The position numbers and the translations under genes were made by a program. From Pseudomonas sp. PDM14 (GTDB taxonomy: Bacteria > Pseudomonadota > Gammaproteobacteria > Pseudomonadales > Pseudomonadaceae), in the NCBI RefSeq assembly GCF_014851905.1, contig NZ_JACVAQ010000002.1:806001-870000 (forward strand): a stretch of 64,000 nucleotides of DNA, given 5' to 3'. This document shows, one piece after another, positions 1-10,513 of the stretch. Every line of letters starts with the position of its first letter. Positions within the stretch are counted from its first letter, which is position 1. The notes under the pieces were generated by a model. It saw only the letters and a list, made by a program, of their open reading frames with translations. It made no database searches and had not been told where the DNA came from.

Positions 1-607
1 GGCGCTGCTGCTTGATCAGCTGCGCGGTCTTGACCCGGTGTTCCTGTTCCTTCTGCTCGCTCTGCCTGTCGGCTGCCTCGCGCGCCGGATCGGGTGCCTG
101 CCACTTGTCTTCGGCCACCATCTGCAGGCGCTCGGGAACCATCACCGAGGCCATATCGTCGTCCACCAGCACGCCGAGATTGTTGCGCTTGACCGCATCG
201 CGCAGCAGCACCAGGTCGTTCTTGCCGGGCGCCAGGCCCGGATCCCACAAGTGCATCTGGTGCCAGGACACCGGACACTGGCTGCGGCAGGCCAGGCGAA
301 TCGGCCCGGCCCCCATGTCCGGGCCACGTCCGGCGTTGTCGGCGAGGTGACGCAGGGGCAGGTTCCAGCCGGAATCGGCGGCGCCCTTTTCATCGAAGTC
401 GAGGTAGAAGAACACCACGGAACGGATCAGCAGCCGCGGGTTGATCAGCACGTAGGCCATGCGCATCTGCTCGTCGGCGAACTCCGGCATGTTCACCACG
501 CCATCGAGCAGGGCTTCGAATTCGGGGAAAAGCATTTCCTTGCAGATGCCGCGTTCATTGAAGAACACCACGGCTTCGACCATCTGCGGCTTGTTCTGCA
601 TGCTCAT
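1..607 (-). CDS. Conserved hypothetical protein, 3' end cut by window
   Basis: About 202 residues are visible, from an ATG at 607 (Met-Ser-Met-Gln) preceded by GAGG; the C-terminus lies beyond the window edge. The body is mixed alpha/beta with an acidic N-terminal part, a CRSQCPVSW segment with two Cys, and a charged Gln/Glu/Lys-rich tail from about residue 170 that looks like a coiled coil. No signal peptide, membrane segment or catalytic motif was recognised. It lies downstream of the NTF2-like gene on the same strand across a 249-base gap that contains an 8-bp inverted repeat (761-768/778-785). I do not recognise the family with confidence and assign no function. Confidence 0.75.
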   Translation of the reverse strand, partial: MSMQNKPQMVEAVVFFNERGICKEMLFPEFEALLDGVVNMPEFADEQMRMAYVLINPRLLIRSVVFFYLDFDEKGAADSGWNLPLRHLADNAGRGPDMGAGPIRLACRSQCPVSWHQMHLWDPGLAPGKNDLVLLRDAVKRNNLGVLVDDDMASVMVPERLQMVAEDKWQAPDPAREAADRQSEQKEQEHRVKTAQLIKQQR

Positions 608-856
608 GATTTTCCTCACGGCCATCAGGAGGATGATTCGCTGCAGACGGGCATGGCCCGGTCGCGCGTATTGCCTGCAATACAGGCGCCATCCCTCGTT
701 TGAGGCAAGTCTAGGGGAAAAAGCAAAGCGGGCAATGTGACTGGGTTGGCACTCGACCGGCCACCGGCGGTCGGTGAGCCGGTGGCAGGGTCAAACTGTG
801 ATGCGGTTGGGCAGATTGGCGGCATGCCGAGGCGTTGCGCGCCCCGGCAAACGGCG

Positions 857-1291
857 TCAGGCCGGTTTTTTCGCCGCCAGGAACGGCGCCAGGCGCCGGC
901 CCATTTCCTCGCCGAGGGCCTGCAGGCCACTCATGGGACGAACCATCACTTCGAACTCGACGATCTTGCCCGCCTCGTCGAAACGGATCATGTCGATGCC
1001 CTTGAGCTCACGCTCGCCGACCCGGGCGCTGAACTCCAGCACCAGGTTGAGGCCATCGTCGCTGACCAGCTCACGGTGGTAGGCGAAGTCCTCGAACACC
1101 TTGATCACGGTATTGAGGATCAGGTTGACCGTCGGCGCCCCCGGGTAGGGAGTGTGCGCCATCGGCGAGCGAAACACCGCTTGCGGGTGCAGCAGGTCGC
1201 CCAGTTGACTGAGGTCACCGGCAGCGATCATCTGGTGCCAGCGTTCGACGCTCGCGGCCACGGCCGGTGCGAGTTGCGTGGAAGTGCTCAT
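857..1291 (-). CDS. NTF2-like (SnoaL-fold) protein
   Basis: The 144-residue product fits the small cone-shaped NTF2-like fold: an N-terminal helix with the WHQMIAAGD segment, then LGDLLHPQAVFRSP, and alternating strands ending in a variable tail with KKPA. Members include ketosteroid-isomerase-like enzymes and many binding proteins, so substrate and reaction cannot be assigned. The start at 1291 is chosen because AAGGAGA lies at ideal spacing; a longer reading frame upstream overlaps fadH and lacks a better site. It follows fadH on the same strand, but a terminator at 1319-1348 separates the two, so it is probably transcribed on its own or by read-through. Confidence 0.85.
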   Translation of the reverse strand: MSTSTQLAPAVAASVERWHQMIAAGDLSQLGDLLHPQAVFRSPMAHTPYPGAPTVNLILNTVIKVFEDFAYHRELVSDDGLNLVLEFSARVGERELKGIDMIRFDEAGKIVEFEVMVRPMSGLQALGEEMGRRLAPFLAAKKPA

Positions 1292-1318
1292 GGCAGTTCT
1301 CCTTGTTGTTGTCAGCCG

Positions 1319-1348
1319 TAAACAAAACGCCCCGCATGAAGCGGGGCG
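1319..1348 (-). terminator. Rho-independent terminator after fadH
   Basis: An 8-bp perfect GC stem (1328-1335 with 1341-1348, loop ATGAA) is followed on the minus strand by GTTTTGTTT. It lies 9 bases beyond the fadH stop codon. Confidence 0.85.
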
Positions 1349-1356
1349 CTGGTGAC

Positions 1357-3522
<2,166 letters not shown>

Positions 3523-3598
3523 TCAAAAGTAGCAGCGCGACTTGGCATCGCCGCCGCACTTCCCTACCCTGAGGGCGAATTCCATCACTCGTTTTCCT

Positions 3599-4510
3599 AT
3601 GCGCAACCTGCTGACCACCTTCTTCGCCGTGCTGCTGCTCTGTGGCACCGTCATCTATGCCCTGTGGACGCAGGAAGTCCCGCCCAGCCACTACCTCTCC
3701 GACTTGCGCAGCGAGATCGTCGAAACCAGCGGCACGCCCACTGAGCTGGGCAACCTGCTGGCGATCAGCCCGACCCTGCACCCCAGCGACTACCAGCGCC
3801 CGCGACGCCTCTACCTGAAACTCGATGCTGCCCTGCGCCATGCACGCCAGGCCGGCCAGCTCGACGCGCATACCGTGGTGGTGCTGCCCGAGCAGATCGG
3901 TACCTGGTTGGTACTCGCCGACGAGAAACCGCGCCTCTACCGCGCCGGCTCGCTGGACGAAGCCAAACCGCTGCTCGCCCTGAACAACCCCTGGGCGCTG
4001 CTGCGCACCTGGCTCAGCGCCGAGCAGTCACTGAACCTGCGCGAGCTGTTGCTGCGGATGAAAGCCCAGCAGGCCGCCGACGCCTACCTGCAGGTATTCG
4101 GCGCCCTGGCACGCGAGCACCGGGTGATCCTGCGTGCCGGCAGCATCCTCTTGCCATCACCACGCCTGGTCGACGGCAGCGTGCGCACCGGCAATGGCGC
4201 CCTGCACAACTTCGCCCTGACCTTCGCCGCGGACGGCAGCATCCTCGGCGCACCACTCAGCCAGGCGCTGCACAAACACCCGGCGGCGCAGGAACAGGTG
4301 CTCGGTGACAGCGGCCTGACACTGCGCAGCCAGGCCATACCCGGCGCCACCACCTACCAGCTGCATGCTGCGGGCGCCCAGGCCAGCGTCAGCGCCACAC
4401 TCGGCGGGCAACTGTGGGCGGTGCGAGCCGCCGACGTACGCGTGGAAATGAGGACGGCGTCCCAGGCACAGGGCCCGACGCGCTTGCACAACACCTGGCT
4501 GACCCGATGA
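3599..4510 (+). CDS. Nitrilase-superfamily-like protein lacking the catalytic Cys
   Basis: The 303-residue product starts with an N-terminal membrane anchor or signal segment (RNLLTTFFAVLLLCGTVIYAL). After that, VVVLPEQIGTWLV resembles the catalytic-Glu strand of carbon-nitrogen hydrolases. A later region (GNGALHNFALTFAADGSILG) resembles the nitrilase strand pair that precedes the catalytic Lys and Cys. The only Cys I can find is in the membrane segment, so the Glu-Lys-Cys triad is incomplete and amidase activity is unlikely. The start at 3599 is preferred over an upstream in-frame codon because it places the hydrophobic segment at the N-terminus. The stop overlaps the start of the AraC-type gene by four bases (ATGA), so the two are translationally coupled. 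A membrane-linked ligand-binding role for the regulator is speculation. Confidence 0.8.
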   Translation: MRNLLTTFFAVLLLCGTVIYALWTQEVPPSHYLSDLRSEIVETSGTPTELGNLLAISPTLHPSDYQRPRRLYLKLDAALRHARQAGQLDAHTVVVLPEQIGTWLVLADEKPRLYRAGSLDEAKPLLALNNPWALLRTWLSAEQSLNLRELLLRMKAQQAADAYLQVFGALAREHRVILRAGSILLPSPRLVDGSVRTGNGALHNFALTFAADGSILGAPLSQALHKHPAAQEQVLGDSGLTLRSQAIPGATTYQLHAAGAQASVSATLGGQLWAVRAADVRVEMRTASQAQGPTRLHNTWLTR

Positions 4511-5544
4511 AAGCGCAGCGCGTCCGCCTTGGCGAGCTGTCCGTGGCCTTCGTCCACGGCCTGAGCGAAGCCGTACGCGAAGCCGAGCGGGATGCCGGCA
4601 GCCTGCTCGAACAGTTTGGCCTGGATGCCGCGCGCCTGGCGCAACCCAATGGGCGCCTGTCGATCCCGCGCTATATGCGCCTCGGCCACGCGGCCATCCA
4701 GCTCACCGGCAACCCGGCCCTGGGCCTGGACATGGGCCGTCTCAGCCATATCGGCCAGCTCGGCCTGGCCGGTGTCACCGCTGCACAGGCACCGACGCTG
4801 CGCGAGGCCGCCCGTACCCTGACCCGCTTCGAGCTGCTCTACGCCAGCAACTACCGTGGCCAGTCGAGCTTTCACGAAGACAGCAAGGGCGCCTGGCTGC
4901 GCTTCTACTCCATCAGCCCGTACAACGCCTACAACCGCTTCGTCGTCGACTCGGTACTGGCCGGCTGGCATCGCCACCTCAGCCAGGTCGCCGGACAAAA
5001 GGTGACAGTGGAAAAGGTCGAGATCGAATTCCCCGCCCCCGTCTACGCCGAGCGCTACAGCGAAGCCTTCGGCTGTCCGGTGGAGTTCGGCGCGGCGGCC
5101 AACCAACTGCGCCTGAGCCAACCGACCCTGGCACTGCGCGGCCCTGAACACTGCCCGAGCACCTGGCAGCAGTTGGTGGCACTGTGCGAACGCGAGTTCG
5201 AGCAGCTGACGCGCACGCGCAGCCTGCGCGAACGCATCACGCGTCTGCTGGGGCCGTTACTGCATGGTCGGGAACCGGATCTGGAAGAGGTGGCCACTCG
5301 CCTGCAACTGCCCGTGTGGACATTGCGCCGCAAGCTGGCAGAAGAAGGAACGCAATACCGGGCGATTCTCAACGATACCCGGCGCGATCTGGCGATGGCA
5401 TACATCAGGGATACCGAACTGGCGTTCGGAGAAATTGCATACTTGCTGGGCTTCGCTTCCGCGGAAGCCTTTCAACGCGCCTTCAAGCGCTGGAGCGGGC
5501 AAACTCCCGGGGAGTTCCGCCGCAGCCAGCGCCTACAGGCTTAG
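4507..5544 (+). CDS. AraC-family transcriptional regulator
   Basis: The 345-residue product has an N-terminal ligand-binding domain of the Arabinose_bd type (about residues 20-210), typical of regulators of lipid and choline-like catabolism in Pseudomonas. The C-terminal AraC DNA-binding domain (about 250-340) has two helix-turn-helices, the second in IAYLLGFASAEAFQRAFKRW, the classical AraC signature. The start at 4507 overlaps the stop of the nitrilase-like gene in an ATGA junction. The gene lies next to fadH in divergent orientation, as in P. aeruginosa, which suggests but does not prove a role in fatty-acid metabolism. Confidence 0.92.
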   Translation: MKAQRVRLGELSVAFVHGLSEAVREAERDAGSLLEQFGLDAARLAQPNGRLSIPRYMRLGHAAIQLTGNPALGLDMGRLSHIGQLGLAGVTAAQAPTLREAARTLTRFELLYASNYRGQSSFHEDSKGAWLRFYSISPYNAYNRFVVDSVLAGWHRHLSQVAGQKVTVEKVEIEFPAPVYAERYSEAFGCPVEFGAAANQLRLSQPTLALRGPEHCPSTWQQLVALCEREFEQLTRTRSLRERITRLLGPLLHGREPDLEEVATRLQLPVWTLRRKLAEEGTQYRAILNDTRRDLAMAYIRDTELAFGEIAYLLGFASAEAFQRAFKRWSGQTPGEFRRSQRLQA

Positions 5545-5549
5545 GCACT

Positions 5550-5636
5550 TCACAGCTCGGTGGCGTCTTCGGCCGACTCGGCTGAGTCGTGTTCGCCGGC
5601 GTGGTACTCGAGCAGTTCTTCTACGTAATCGTCCAT
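5550..5636 (-). CDS. Possible 28-residue acidic small protein
   Basis: ATG at 5636 follows a strong AGGAGG with good spacing and opens a 28-codon frame ending in TGA at 5550. The product (MDDYVEELLEYH, then a tail rich in Asp, Glu, Ser and Ala) is strongly acidic, with no membrane segment. The frame can be extended upstream to 5735, but the AGGAGG points to 5636. It is convergent with the araC-type gene and ends five bases from its stop. No function is assigned; the ribosome-binding site is the main evidence. Confidence 0.45.
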   Translation of the reverse strand: MDDYVEELLEYHAGEHDSAESAEDATEL

Positions 5637-5743
5637 AGGGCTTCCTCCTGTCGTGACGTTATGGCCTAAACAAAGACCATGCCAACAGCCTGAAGATTCC
5701 ATATGACGAGCGTGTGACGGCGAAAAATTTTCCACCAGATGCG

Positions 5744-5772
5744 AAAAACCCCCAGTTCTTGCGAACTGAGGG
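5744..5772 (-). terminator. Terminator of the tRNA-Val/tRNA-Asp unit
   Basis: A 10-bp stem with one mismatch (5749-5758 with 5763-5772, loop TTGC) is followed by TTTTT on the minus strand. It starts 12 bases past the 3' end of tRNA-Asp. Confidence 0.85.
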
Positions 5773-5783
5773 CTTCTCTAATA

Positions 5784-5860
5784 TGGCGCAGCGGACGGGA
5801 CTCGAACCCGCGACCCCCGGCGTGACAGGCCGGTATTCTAACCGACTGAACTACCGCTGC
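5784..5860 (-). tRNA. tRNA-Asp (GUC)
   Basis: A 77-nt cloverleaf with acceptor arms GCAGCGG/CCGCTGC, anticodon GTC in the CTGTCAC loop, GGTTCGAGTCC in the T arm, and an encoded CCA. Confidence 0.98.
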
Positions 5861-5880
5861 GCGTCGGTCTCGCAAGAGAA

Positions 5881-5956
5881 TGGTGGGTGATGACGGGATC
5901 GAACCGCCGACCCTCTGCTTGTAAGGCAGATGCTCTCCCGGCTGAGCTAATCACCC
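5881..5956 (-). tRNA. tRNA-Val (UAC)
   Basis: A 76-nt cloverleaf starting GGGTGATTAGCTCAG with anticodon TAC in CTTACAA, a GGTTCGATCC T arm and encoded CCA. It is upstream of and co-transcribed with tRNA-Asp (20-base spacer). Confidence 0.98.
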
Positions 5957-5978
5957 GAGTAGCCTTGCGAGGTGGCGA

Positions 5979-6007
5979 AATTTACGCATCGGCCTTCGCT
6001 AAGTCAA
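5979..6007 (-). promoter_or_regulatory. Sigma-70 promoter for the tRNA-Val/Asp unit
   Basis: On the minus strand there is TTGACT (6007-6002), a 17-base spacer, and TAAATT (5984-5979). Transcription would start near 5972, about 16 bases before tRNA-Val. Confidence 0.8.
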
Positions 6008-6288
6008 CACCCTGCTTGAAGTTTTTTTACAAATCGCGATTTTCCCGCTGTCGCAGCCGCTTGCCGATGCGTGATGACCAGGCCGGAACCAGCAACACGT
6101 GACGGCATCCAGACGGCCGCCACTCCGCCATCGCCGAACGCGCAAGGAAACCTGCCGATGCGCGCTGCTGGCCCGCCGCGAGCAGCAGCGTTGTATTGCA
6201 CGCCAGCGACGCTGCGGTCATCGAGCGAGGCAACGCGCTCTGCCGTTTCCGGCCTCGTTCTGGTGCATTCGGCACCAAGCTGGGCCGT
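6008..6288. other. Gap between tRNA promoter and xcpZ, no gene seen
   Basis: This stretch follows the end of the xcpR-Z operon. I find no convincing coding frame, RNA gene or clean terminator hairpin; frames open here lack ribosome-binding sites and have no protein-like composition. Confidence 0.5.
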
Positions 6289-6813
6289 TCAGGCACCACT
6301 GCGCAGCAACAGGCGGCTGCTCACCAAGCCCTTGTCGGCACGCTCCAGGCCGGCTTCGTCGACACGCACGCCCTGCCCCTCCAGCTCGATCAGCCAGCGC
6401 AGCAACCGTGCAAACTCGGTGGGCTGCAGCACCACCTGCACCGCGCCATCGCCCTGACTGTCGATGCGTTCGACCGTCAGCCCCTGGGTGCCGGCGCTGG
6501 CCGTTACCAGGCCTTGCAAGCGTGCCGGGGCGAGGCTGACCTGCGGTTTACCGCTCATGGCGCGCACCTGCGGTGCGTGCTCCTGCAGGTAGCCGTTGAG
6601 CGTGCGTTGCTGCTGCAGGTACTCGCGCGCCTGCACCACACGCAGCTCCGCCGGACGCCAGAGCAGCAGATAGAGCAGCACCAGCAGGGTGAACAGCCCG
6701 AGCGCGCCGAGCGCCAGGCGATCACGCCGTGACAAGCCGTACCAGTAGTTCAACGCACCCGTGCGCTGCAGGCTGGCCTGCAGCGGTGCTGTCAGGGACA
6801 TGAGCCGGCTCAT
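6289..6813 (-). CDS. xcpZ: Type II secretion inner-membrane protein XcpZ (GspM)
   Basis: The 174-residue GspM protein has a short cytoplasmic N-terminus, one membrane segment (LALGALGLFTLLVLLYLLLW, about residues 33-52) and a periplasmic ferredoxin-like domain containing LQPTEFARLLRWLIELE. GspM partners GspL in the inner-membrane platform that links the XcpR ATPase to the pseudopilus. It is the last gene of the xcpR-Z operon; its ATG overlaps the xcpY stop by four bases. Confidence 0.95.
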   Translation of the reverse strand: MSRLMSLTAPLQASLQRTGALNYWYGLSRRDRLALGALGLFTLLVLLYLLLWRPAELRVVQAREYLQQQRTLNGYLQEHAPQVRAMSGKPQVSLAPARLQGLVTASAGTQGLTVERIDSQGDGAVQVVLQPTEFARLLRWLIELEGQGVRVDEAGLERADKGLVSSRLLLRSGA

Positions 6814-7952
6814 CCGTTACCTCCAATGACCAGTCGCGCGCTGACGCCCGCGTCCTCGCGGCTCGCCGAGCCCATCTGTACCGCCATGCCGCTCTCCTGC
6901 AAGCGCTCGCGCAGACGCTCCAGCGCGGCAAAATCCTGCGCCTGCAGATTCAGCGCGACATCGCCGCGCTGGGCGTTGAAGTCCAGCTGCTCGACCCGCA
7001 CCTGCGCGCCTTCGGCGTTGATCGCCCTGGCCGCCTGATCGAGCAGGCCGAGGAGCAGGTTCTGCCCGCTGCCGGCGCCTTCGCTGAGGTGCTGATCGAA
7101 CTGCGCACGCAGGTTGATCAGCTTGCGGTCCCCGGGGAACAGCTCGCGGTACAGCGCCTCGTTGGCGCTGGCGTAATGCTCCGCCTCGCTCTGCAGACGC
7201 CAGCCCTGGGCCAGGTTGAAGCCCCATTGCAGCGTGACCCAGATACCGAACAGTGCCAGCACCACACGCCAGCGCCCCAGCCCGCCAGACGCCTCGCGGC
7301 GGGCGAAGGCGCCCTGAGCCAGGTTGCCACCGTGCTGCTTGGCCAACCAGGCATAGGGCTGCGCCACCTCATGCAGTTCGTCCACGCCGTCGGCTCGCGC
7401 CGCGCCCTGCGCCAGGTGCGCGACCCAGGGCTGCGGGCACAGATCGCGCACCTGCGGCCACTGCTCGGCCTGAATGGCCAGGCGCACCTCGCCACTGCCG
7501 CCCAGCAACCAGCGCTCGCCCAGGCACAGTAATTGAGTCGCGCCATTGCCGAGCAGGTCGGCGTCGATCTCGATGCGCTGTGGCGCGCTGTCCCCGCACA
7601 GCGCCAGCCAGCCGGCCAACCAGTCGCGACGCACCGCATACACGCGGTGACGGCCATCGCCCAGCGCCTCGCCCACCGTCAGGTGAAACAGGTCGACATC
7701 CTCGGCCAACAACTCCTCGACGGCGAACGGCAGGGCCTTTTCCAGCCAGCGCGCCTTGGTCGTCGGCAGTGCGACGGCGCAGACGCTCACCGCCTCCACC
7801 GGTAACACCAGGCGCCACACCTGCTCGGTGGCCGGAACGGCATCGGCGAACGCCAGCTGCGCACAATCGCCACCCGCCACCCGCCACACCGGCAGTTCGG
7901 GGTCGACCGCGGCGCAGGCCGCGGGCGGAAGAAATACACACAGCGCACTCAT
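6810..7952 (-). CDS. xcpY: Type II secretion protein XcpY (GspL)
   Basis: The 380-residue product is a GspL bitopic platform protein. Its cytoplasmic actin-like domain (about residues 1-225, with KALPFAVEELLAEDVDLFH) binds XcpR. A single membrane segment follows (WRVVLALFGIWVTLQWGF, about 230-250), then a periplasmic ferredoxin-like domain that contacts XcpZ. The start at 7952 overlaps the xcpX stop by four bases and the end overlaps xcpZ, so the three subunits are coupled in translation. Length and order match the family. Confidence 0.95.
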   Translation of the reverse strand: MSALCVFLPPAACAAVDPELPVWRVAGGDCAQLAFADAVPATEQVWRLVLPVEAVSVCAVALPTTKARWLEKALPFAVEELLAEDVDLFHLTVGEALGDGRHRVYAVRRDWLAGWLALCGDSAPQRIEIDADLLGNGATQLLCLGERWLLGGSGEVRLAIQAEQWPQVRDLCPQPWVAHLAQGAARADGVDELHEVAQPYAWLAKQHGGNLAQGAFARREASGGLGRWRVVLALFGIWVTLQWGFNLAQGWRLQSEAEHYASANEALYRELFPGDRKLINLRAQFDQHLSEGAGSGQNLLLGLLDQAARAINAEGAQVRVEQLDFNAQRGDVALNLQAQDFAALERLRERLQESGMAVQMGSASREDAGVSARLVIGGNG

Positions 7953-8911
7953 TGCTCGGACTCCTTGTTGGCCAGCGCCGGTACGATGCCGGCCTGCCCC
8001 AGATCACGCGCCGTCACGCGCACGCGCCCATCATTGCCACGTTGCAGGGTGCTGACCAGCACCTGCCGCCGATCCCCCAGGCGCACTTCGCTGGTGACCT
8101 GGAAATACTGACTGCTGAATACCACGCCCTCCACGGGGCTCTGTGCGCCCAGCAACTGCTGAAACTGCTCCTGGGCGATACCACCGCGCCGCTGCATGGC
8201 CAGCAGCGCATCCAGCGATTGCGGCGCTACGCCGGCACTCAGGCTGGCCAGCACCTGGGCGCTGGCGGTATTGACGTTCAGTTTGACCTCCCTGGGCAAG
8301 GCGCTGACGAAGGGCTGCAGGCGGCGATACTCCTCCTCCTTCATGCCCAGCAGCAGGCGCAGCTCGGAAACATCGGCGATCAGCCCCGGACCAGTACGGT
8401 ACGGCGGCTGCAACAGCAGGTACTCGGCATCCTCGGCGCCCTCGCTGCCGGAGGCATCCTGATCGCGGTCGAGCCAGTCCAGCAGACGATCGGCATAGGT
8501 CGGTGGCAGCTCCAGCAATTGCAGCAGACGACGCAGACGCTGCAGCTCCAACTCGGCCTCCTGGCCGCCAACCGCGAGGCGGTTGAGATTGAAGCGCCCG
8601 GCCAGGTCGCTGATGCGCAGGGTCAGGTCGCCGCCCTCGTCGAGGGGAAAACTCAGCCGTGGATTGGCCCACTGCTCGCCCAGGTGATCGATGGGTACCG
8701 CCGTATCGTTGGCACGCAGATCGCGCAGCAGAATGGCCTTGGCCAGCAACTCGCCGCCCTCGGCGTAATACAGTGCCTGGCGCACCAGCAACTGGTTGCC
8801 GGTGCTGCGAATCGCCAGCTGCTGGCGCAGCAACAGACCAGTACAGACCACGCTGACCAGTGCCACCACCAGCAACACGGTGATCAGGGCGACGCCGCGT
8901 TCGCGCTTCAC
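7949..8911 (-). CDS. xcpX: Type II secretion minor pseudopilin XcpX (GspK)
   Basis: The 320-residue product starts at GTG and is the largest minor pseudopilin. It has a prepilin cleavage site MKRERG/VALIT and a hydrophobic helix (VLLVVALVSVVCTGLLL). It lacks the usual Glu at position +5 of the mature protein, as is typical of GspK, which sits at the pseudopilus tip. The globular part contains the GspK SAM-like region (NVNTASAQVLASL). Four-base overlaps join it to xcpW and xcpY. Processing needs the prepilin peptidase PilD/XcpA, which is not in this window. Confidence 0.96.
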   Translation of the reverse strand: MKRERGVALITVLLVVALVSVVCTGLLLRQQLAIRSTGNQLLVRQALYYAEGGELLAKAILLRDLRANDTAVPIDHLGEQWANPRLSFPLDEGGDLTLRISDLAGRFNLNRLAVGGQEAELELQRLRRLLQLLELPPTYADRLLDWLDRDQDASGSEGAEDAEYLLLQPPYRTGPGLIADVSELRLLLGMKEEEYRRLQPFVSALPREVKLNVNTASAQVLASLSAGVAPQSLDALLAMQRRGGIAQEQFQQLLGAQSPVEGVVFSSQYFQVTSEVRLGDRRQVLVSTLQRGNDGRVRVTARDLGQAGIVPALANKESEQ

Positions 8912-9591
8912 AGGCCGCCCTCCGCCGCATCGGGCAATTGCTCGCCAGGGTCGGGCTCGCCGGGCACCTGCTGGCTGCGCTCCGCCGGATCGACCAGACG
9001 CCAGACCCGACGCAGTTCGCCATAGTGGCGGTGCTCGATGGTCACCTCCAGCGCCTTGGGCAACTGGGTCATGGCTTCCTCGGCATCGCTGTTGGCCGGC
9101 GGCCAGGTCTGCAGCCAGCGGTCTTCTTCATCGAGAAAGCGCAACTCGAAACGCGTGACGCCCTGCAGGGCACGCTGCACGCGCGGCTGGCTGTCCTGGG
9201 CCTGGTCGAGTACCGCCCAGTAGACCCGCTGCCAGTCCTCGCCCTGCAGCTGCCAACGCACCCGCTGCAAGGTCGCACGCGGCAGGCCCAGCGGGTTGCG
9301 CCAGCCATTGCGGGTCAGTTCCAGGCGCGTACTGGAACCGCTGTCGCCGAGCATTGCCGGCATGCTGTCGCCCAACGGGTCACGCACCGGACGAGCGATG
9401 GCCTGCAGTACGTCGCGCTCGAAGGCGGCCATGGCACGGGTCAGCTCGCGGATGCGCTGCTCCTGCACGCGCTGGCCGCGGTCGACCTGCATCACGCTGT
9501 CGAACATACGGTAGGTGGCCAGACCGAGCAGGGCGAAAATGGCGATGGCGATCAGCAGCTCGAGCAGGGTGAAACCTGCGGCGCGCCTCAT
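8908..9591 (-). CDS. xcpW: Type II secretion minor pseudopilin XcpW (GspJ)
   Basis: The 227-residue GspJ has cleavage site MRRAAG/FTLLE, a Glu at +5, and the hydrophobic helix LLIAIAIFALLGLATYRMF. The C-terminal beta domain forms the tip complex with XcpV and XcpX. ATG at 9591; four-base overlaps on both sides. The C-terminal tail is Pro/Glu/Asp rich. Confidence 0.95.
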   Translation of the reverse strand: MRRAAGFTLLELLIAIAIFALLGLATYRMFDSVMQVDRGQRVQEQRIRELTRAMAAFERDVLQAIARPVRDPLGDSMPAMLGDSGSSTRLELTRNGWRNPLGLPRATLQRVRWQLQGEDWQRVYWAVLDQAQDSQPRVQRALQGVTRFELRFLDEEDRWLQTWPPANSDAEEAMTQLPKALEVTIEHRHYGELRRVWRLVDPAERSQQVPGEPDPGEQLPDAAEGGL

Positions 9592-9977
9592 GGCTGTACC
9601 CCGATGAAACCGGTCAGGGCTACCAGTGCCTGGTCCTCGACCTTGCCCACCAGGCCGCTATCCGGACGCAGCGCCACCCACAGGGTCACCCGTCGCATGC
9701 CTGGTTCGCTGGTCGCCTTGACCTCGCTCTGCCACGACCAGCGGCGCCCGGCATAGGTGTCCTCGCCCTGCTCGCGCCCTTCCGCCGCCGGATCGGTGGC
9801 CAGCTGCATCTCTTGCAAGCGGTTGTCGGCGACCCACAGGGCGAAGGTCTTGTCCTCCAGGCGTGCAGCCGTCTTCAACGCCCGCGAGCTGGCCGCCAGG
9901 ACACTGGCCGCGACCAGAGCGAAGATCGCCAGGGCCACCAGTACTTCCAGCAGGGTGAAGCCATGCGCACGCTTCAC
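9588..9977 (-). CDS. xcpV: Type II secretion minor pseudopilin XcpV (GspI)
   Basis: The 129-residue GspI starts at GTG with cleavage site MKRAHG/FTLLE and helix VLVALAIFALVAASVLAA. It is the nucleating minor pseudopilin that recruits XcpW and XcpX. The VADNRLQEMQL segment is typical of the family. It overlaps xcpU and xcpW by four bases each. Confidence 0.95.
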   Translation of the reverse strand: MKRAHGFTLLEVLVALAIFALVAASVLAASSRALKTAARLEDKTFALWVADNRLQEMQLATDPAAEGREQGEDTYAGRRWSWQSEVKATSEPGMRRVTLWVALRPDSGLVGKVEDQALVALTGFIGVQP

Positions 9978-10507
9978 GGCCGGCTACCCGGCAGCTTTTC
10001 CGGCTCGATCAGCGGCTCGCTGAAACCGTCGCTGGACATCACCAGCGCCGGAGCGCCGCGATCCCGCCCAGCCAGGCGCAGGCTGAACGGACTCAGCTCG
10101 CCACTGGAGAGAATCAGCAGTTGCGGCACCAGCGTCTTGGCCGTGCCCTTGCCGGTTGGTACCGGCAGCGTCAGCGCCTGGTCGTCCAGTTCGATGCGCA
10201 GCTCGACCCAGTCCGGCAGCCTGTGCACCTTGTCATCGTCCAGCGGTTGCCACTGCGCCCGCGGCGCGTCGTAACGCAGCACCTGATAGCTCTGCCGCTC
10301 GAAGCGTACGCCGTACTCACGGTTGTCCAGCACCGCTTCGTCGAGCAGTACGCGCAGCAGGCCACCGAGGCGCTCGGCCTCGTCGTTCAACTGGCGCGCC
10401 GGGCTGGAGACCATGCCGCTGCCAATCACCGCCACGCCGACCAGCACGCCGAGGATCACCAGGACCACCAGCAGTTCGATCAGGGTGAAGCCGCGCACGC
10501 GCCGCAT
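9974..10507 (-). CDS. xcpU: Type II secretion minor pseudopilin XcpU (GspH)
   Basis: The 177-residue GspH has cleavage site MRRVRG/FTLIE and helix LLVVLVILGVLVGVAVIGS. It links the pseudopilus tip to the XcpT shaft. ATG at 10507, six bases after the xcpT stop; the 3' end overlaps xcpV by four bases. Confidence 0.95.
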   Translation of the reverse strand: MRRVRGFTLIELLVVLVILGVLVGVAVIGSGMVSSPARQLNDEAERLGGLLRVLLDEAVLDNREYGVRFERQSYQVLRYDAPRAQWQPLDDDKVHRLPDWVELRIELDDQALTLPVPTGKGTAKTLVPQLLILSSGELSPFSLRLAGRDRGAPALVMSSDGFSEPLIEPEKLPGSRP

Positions 10508-10513
10508 GAATAA

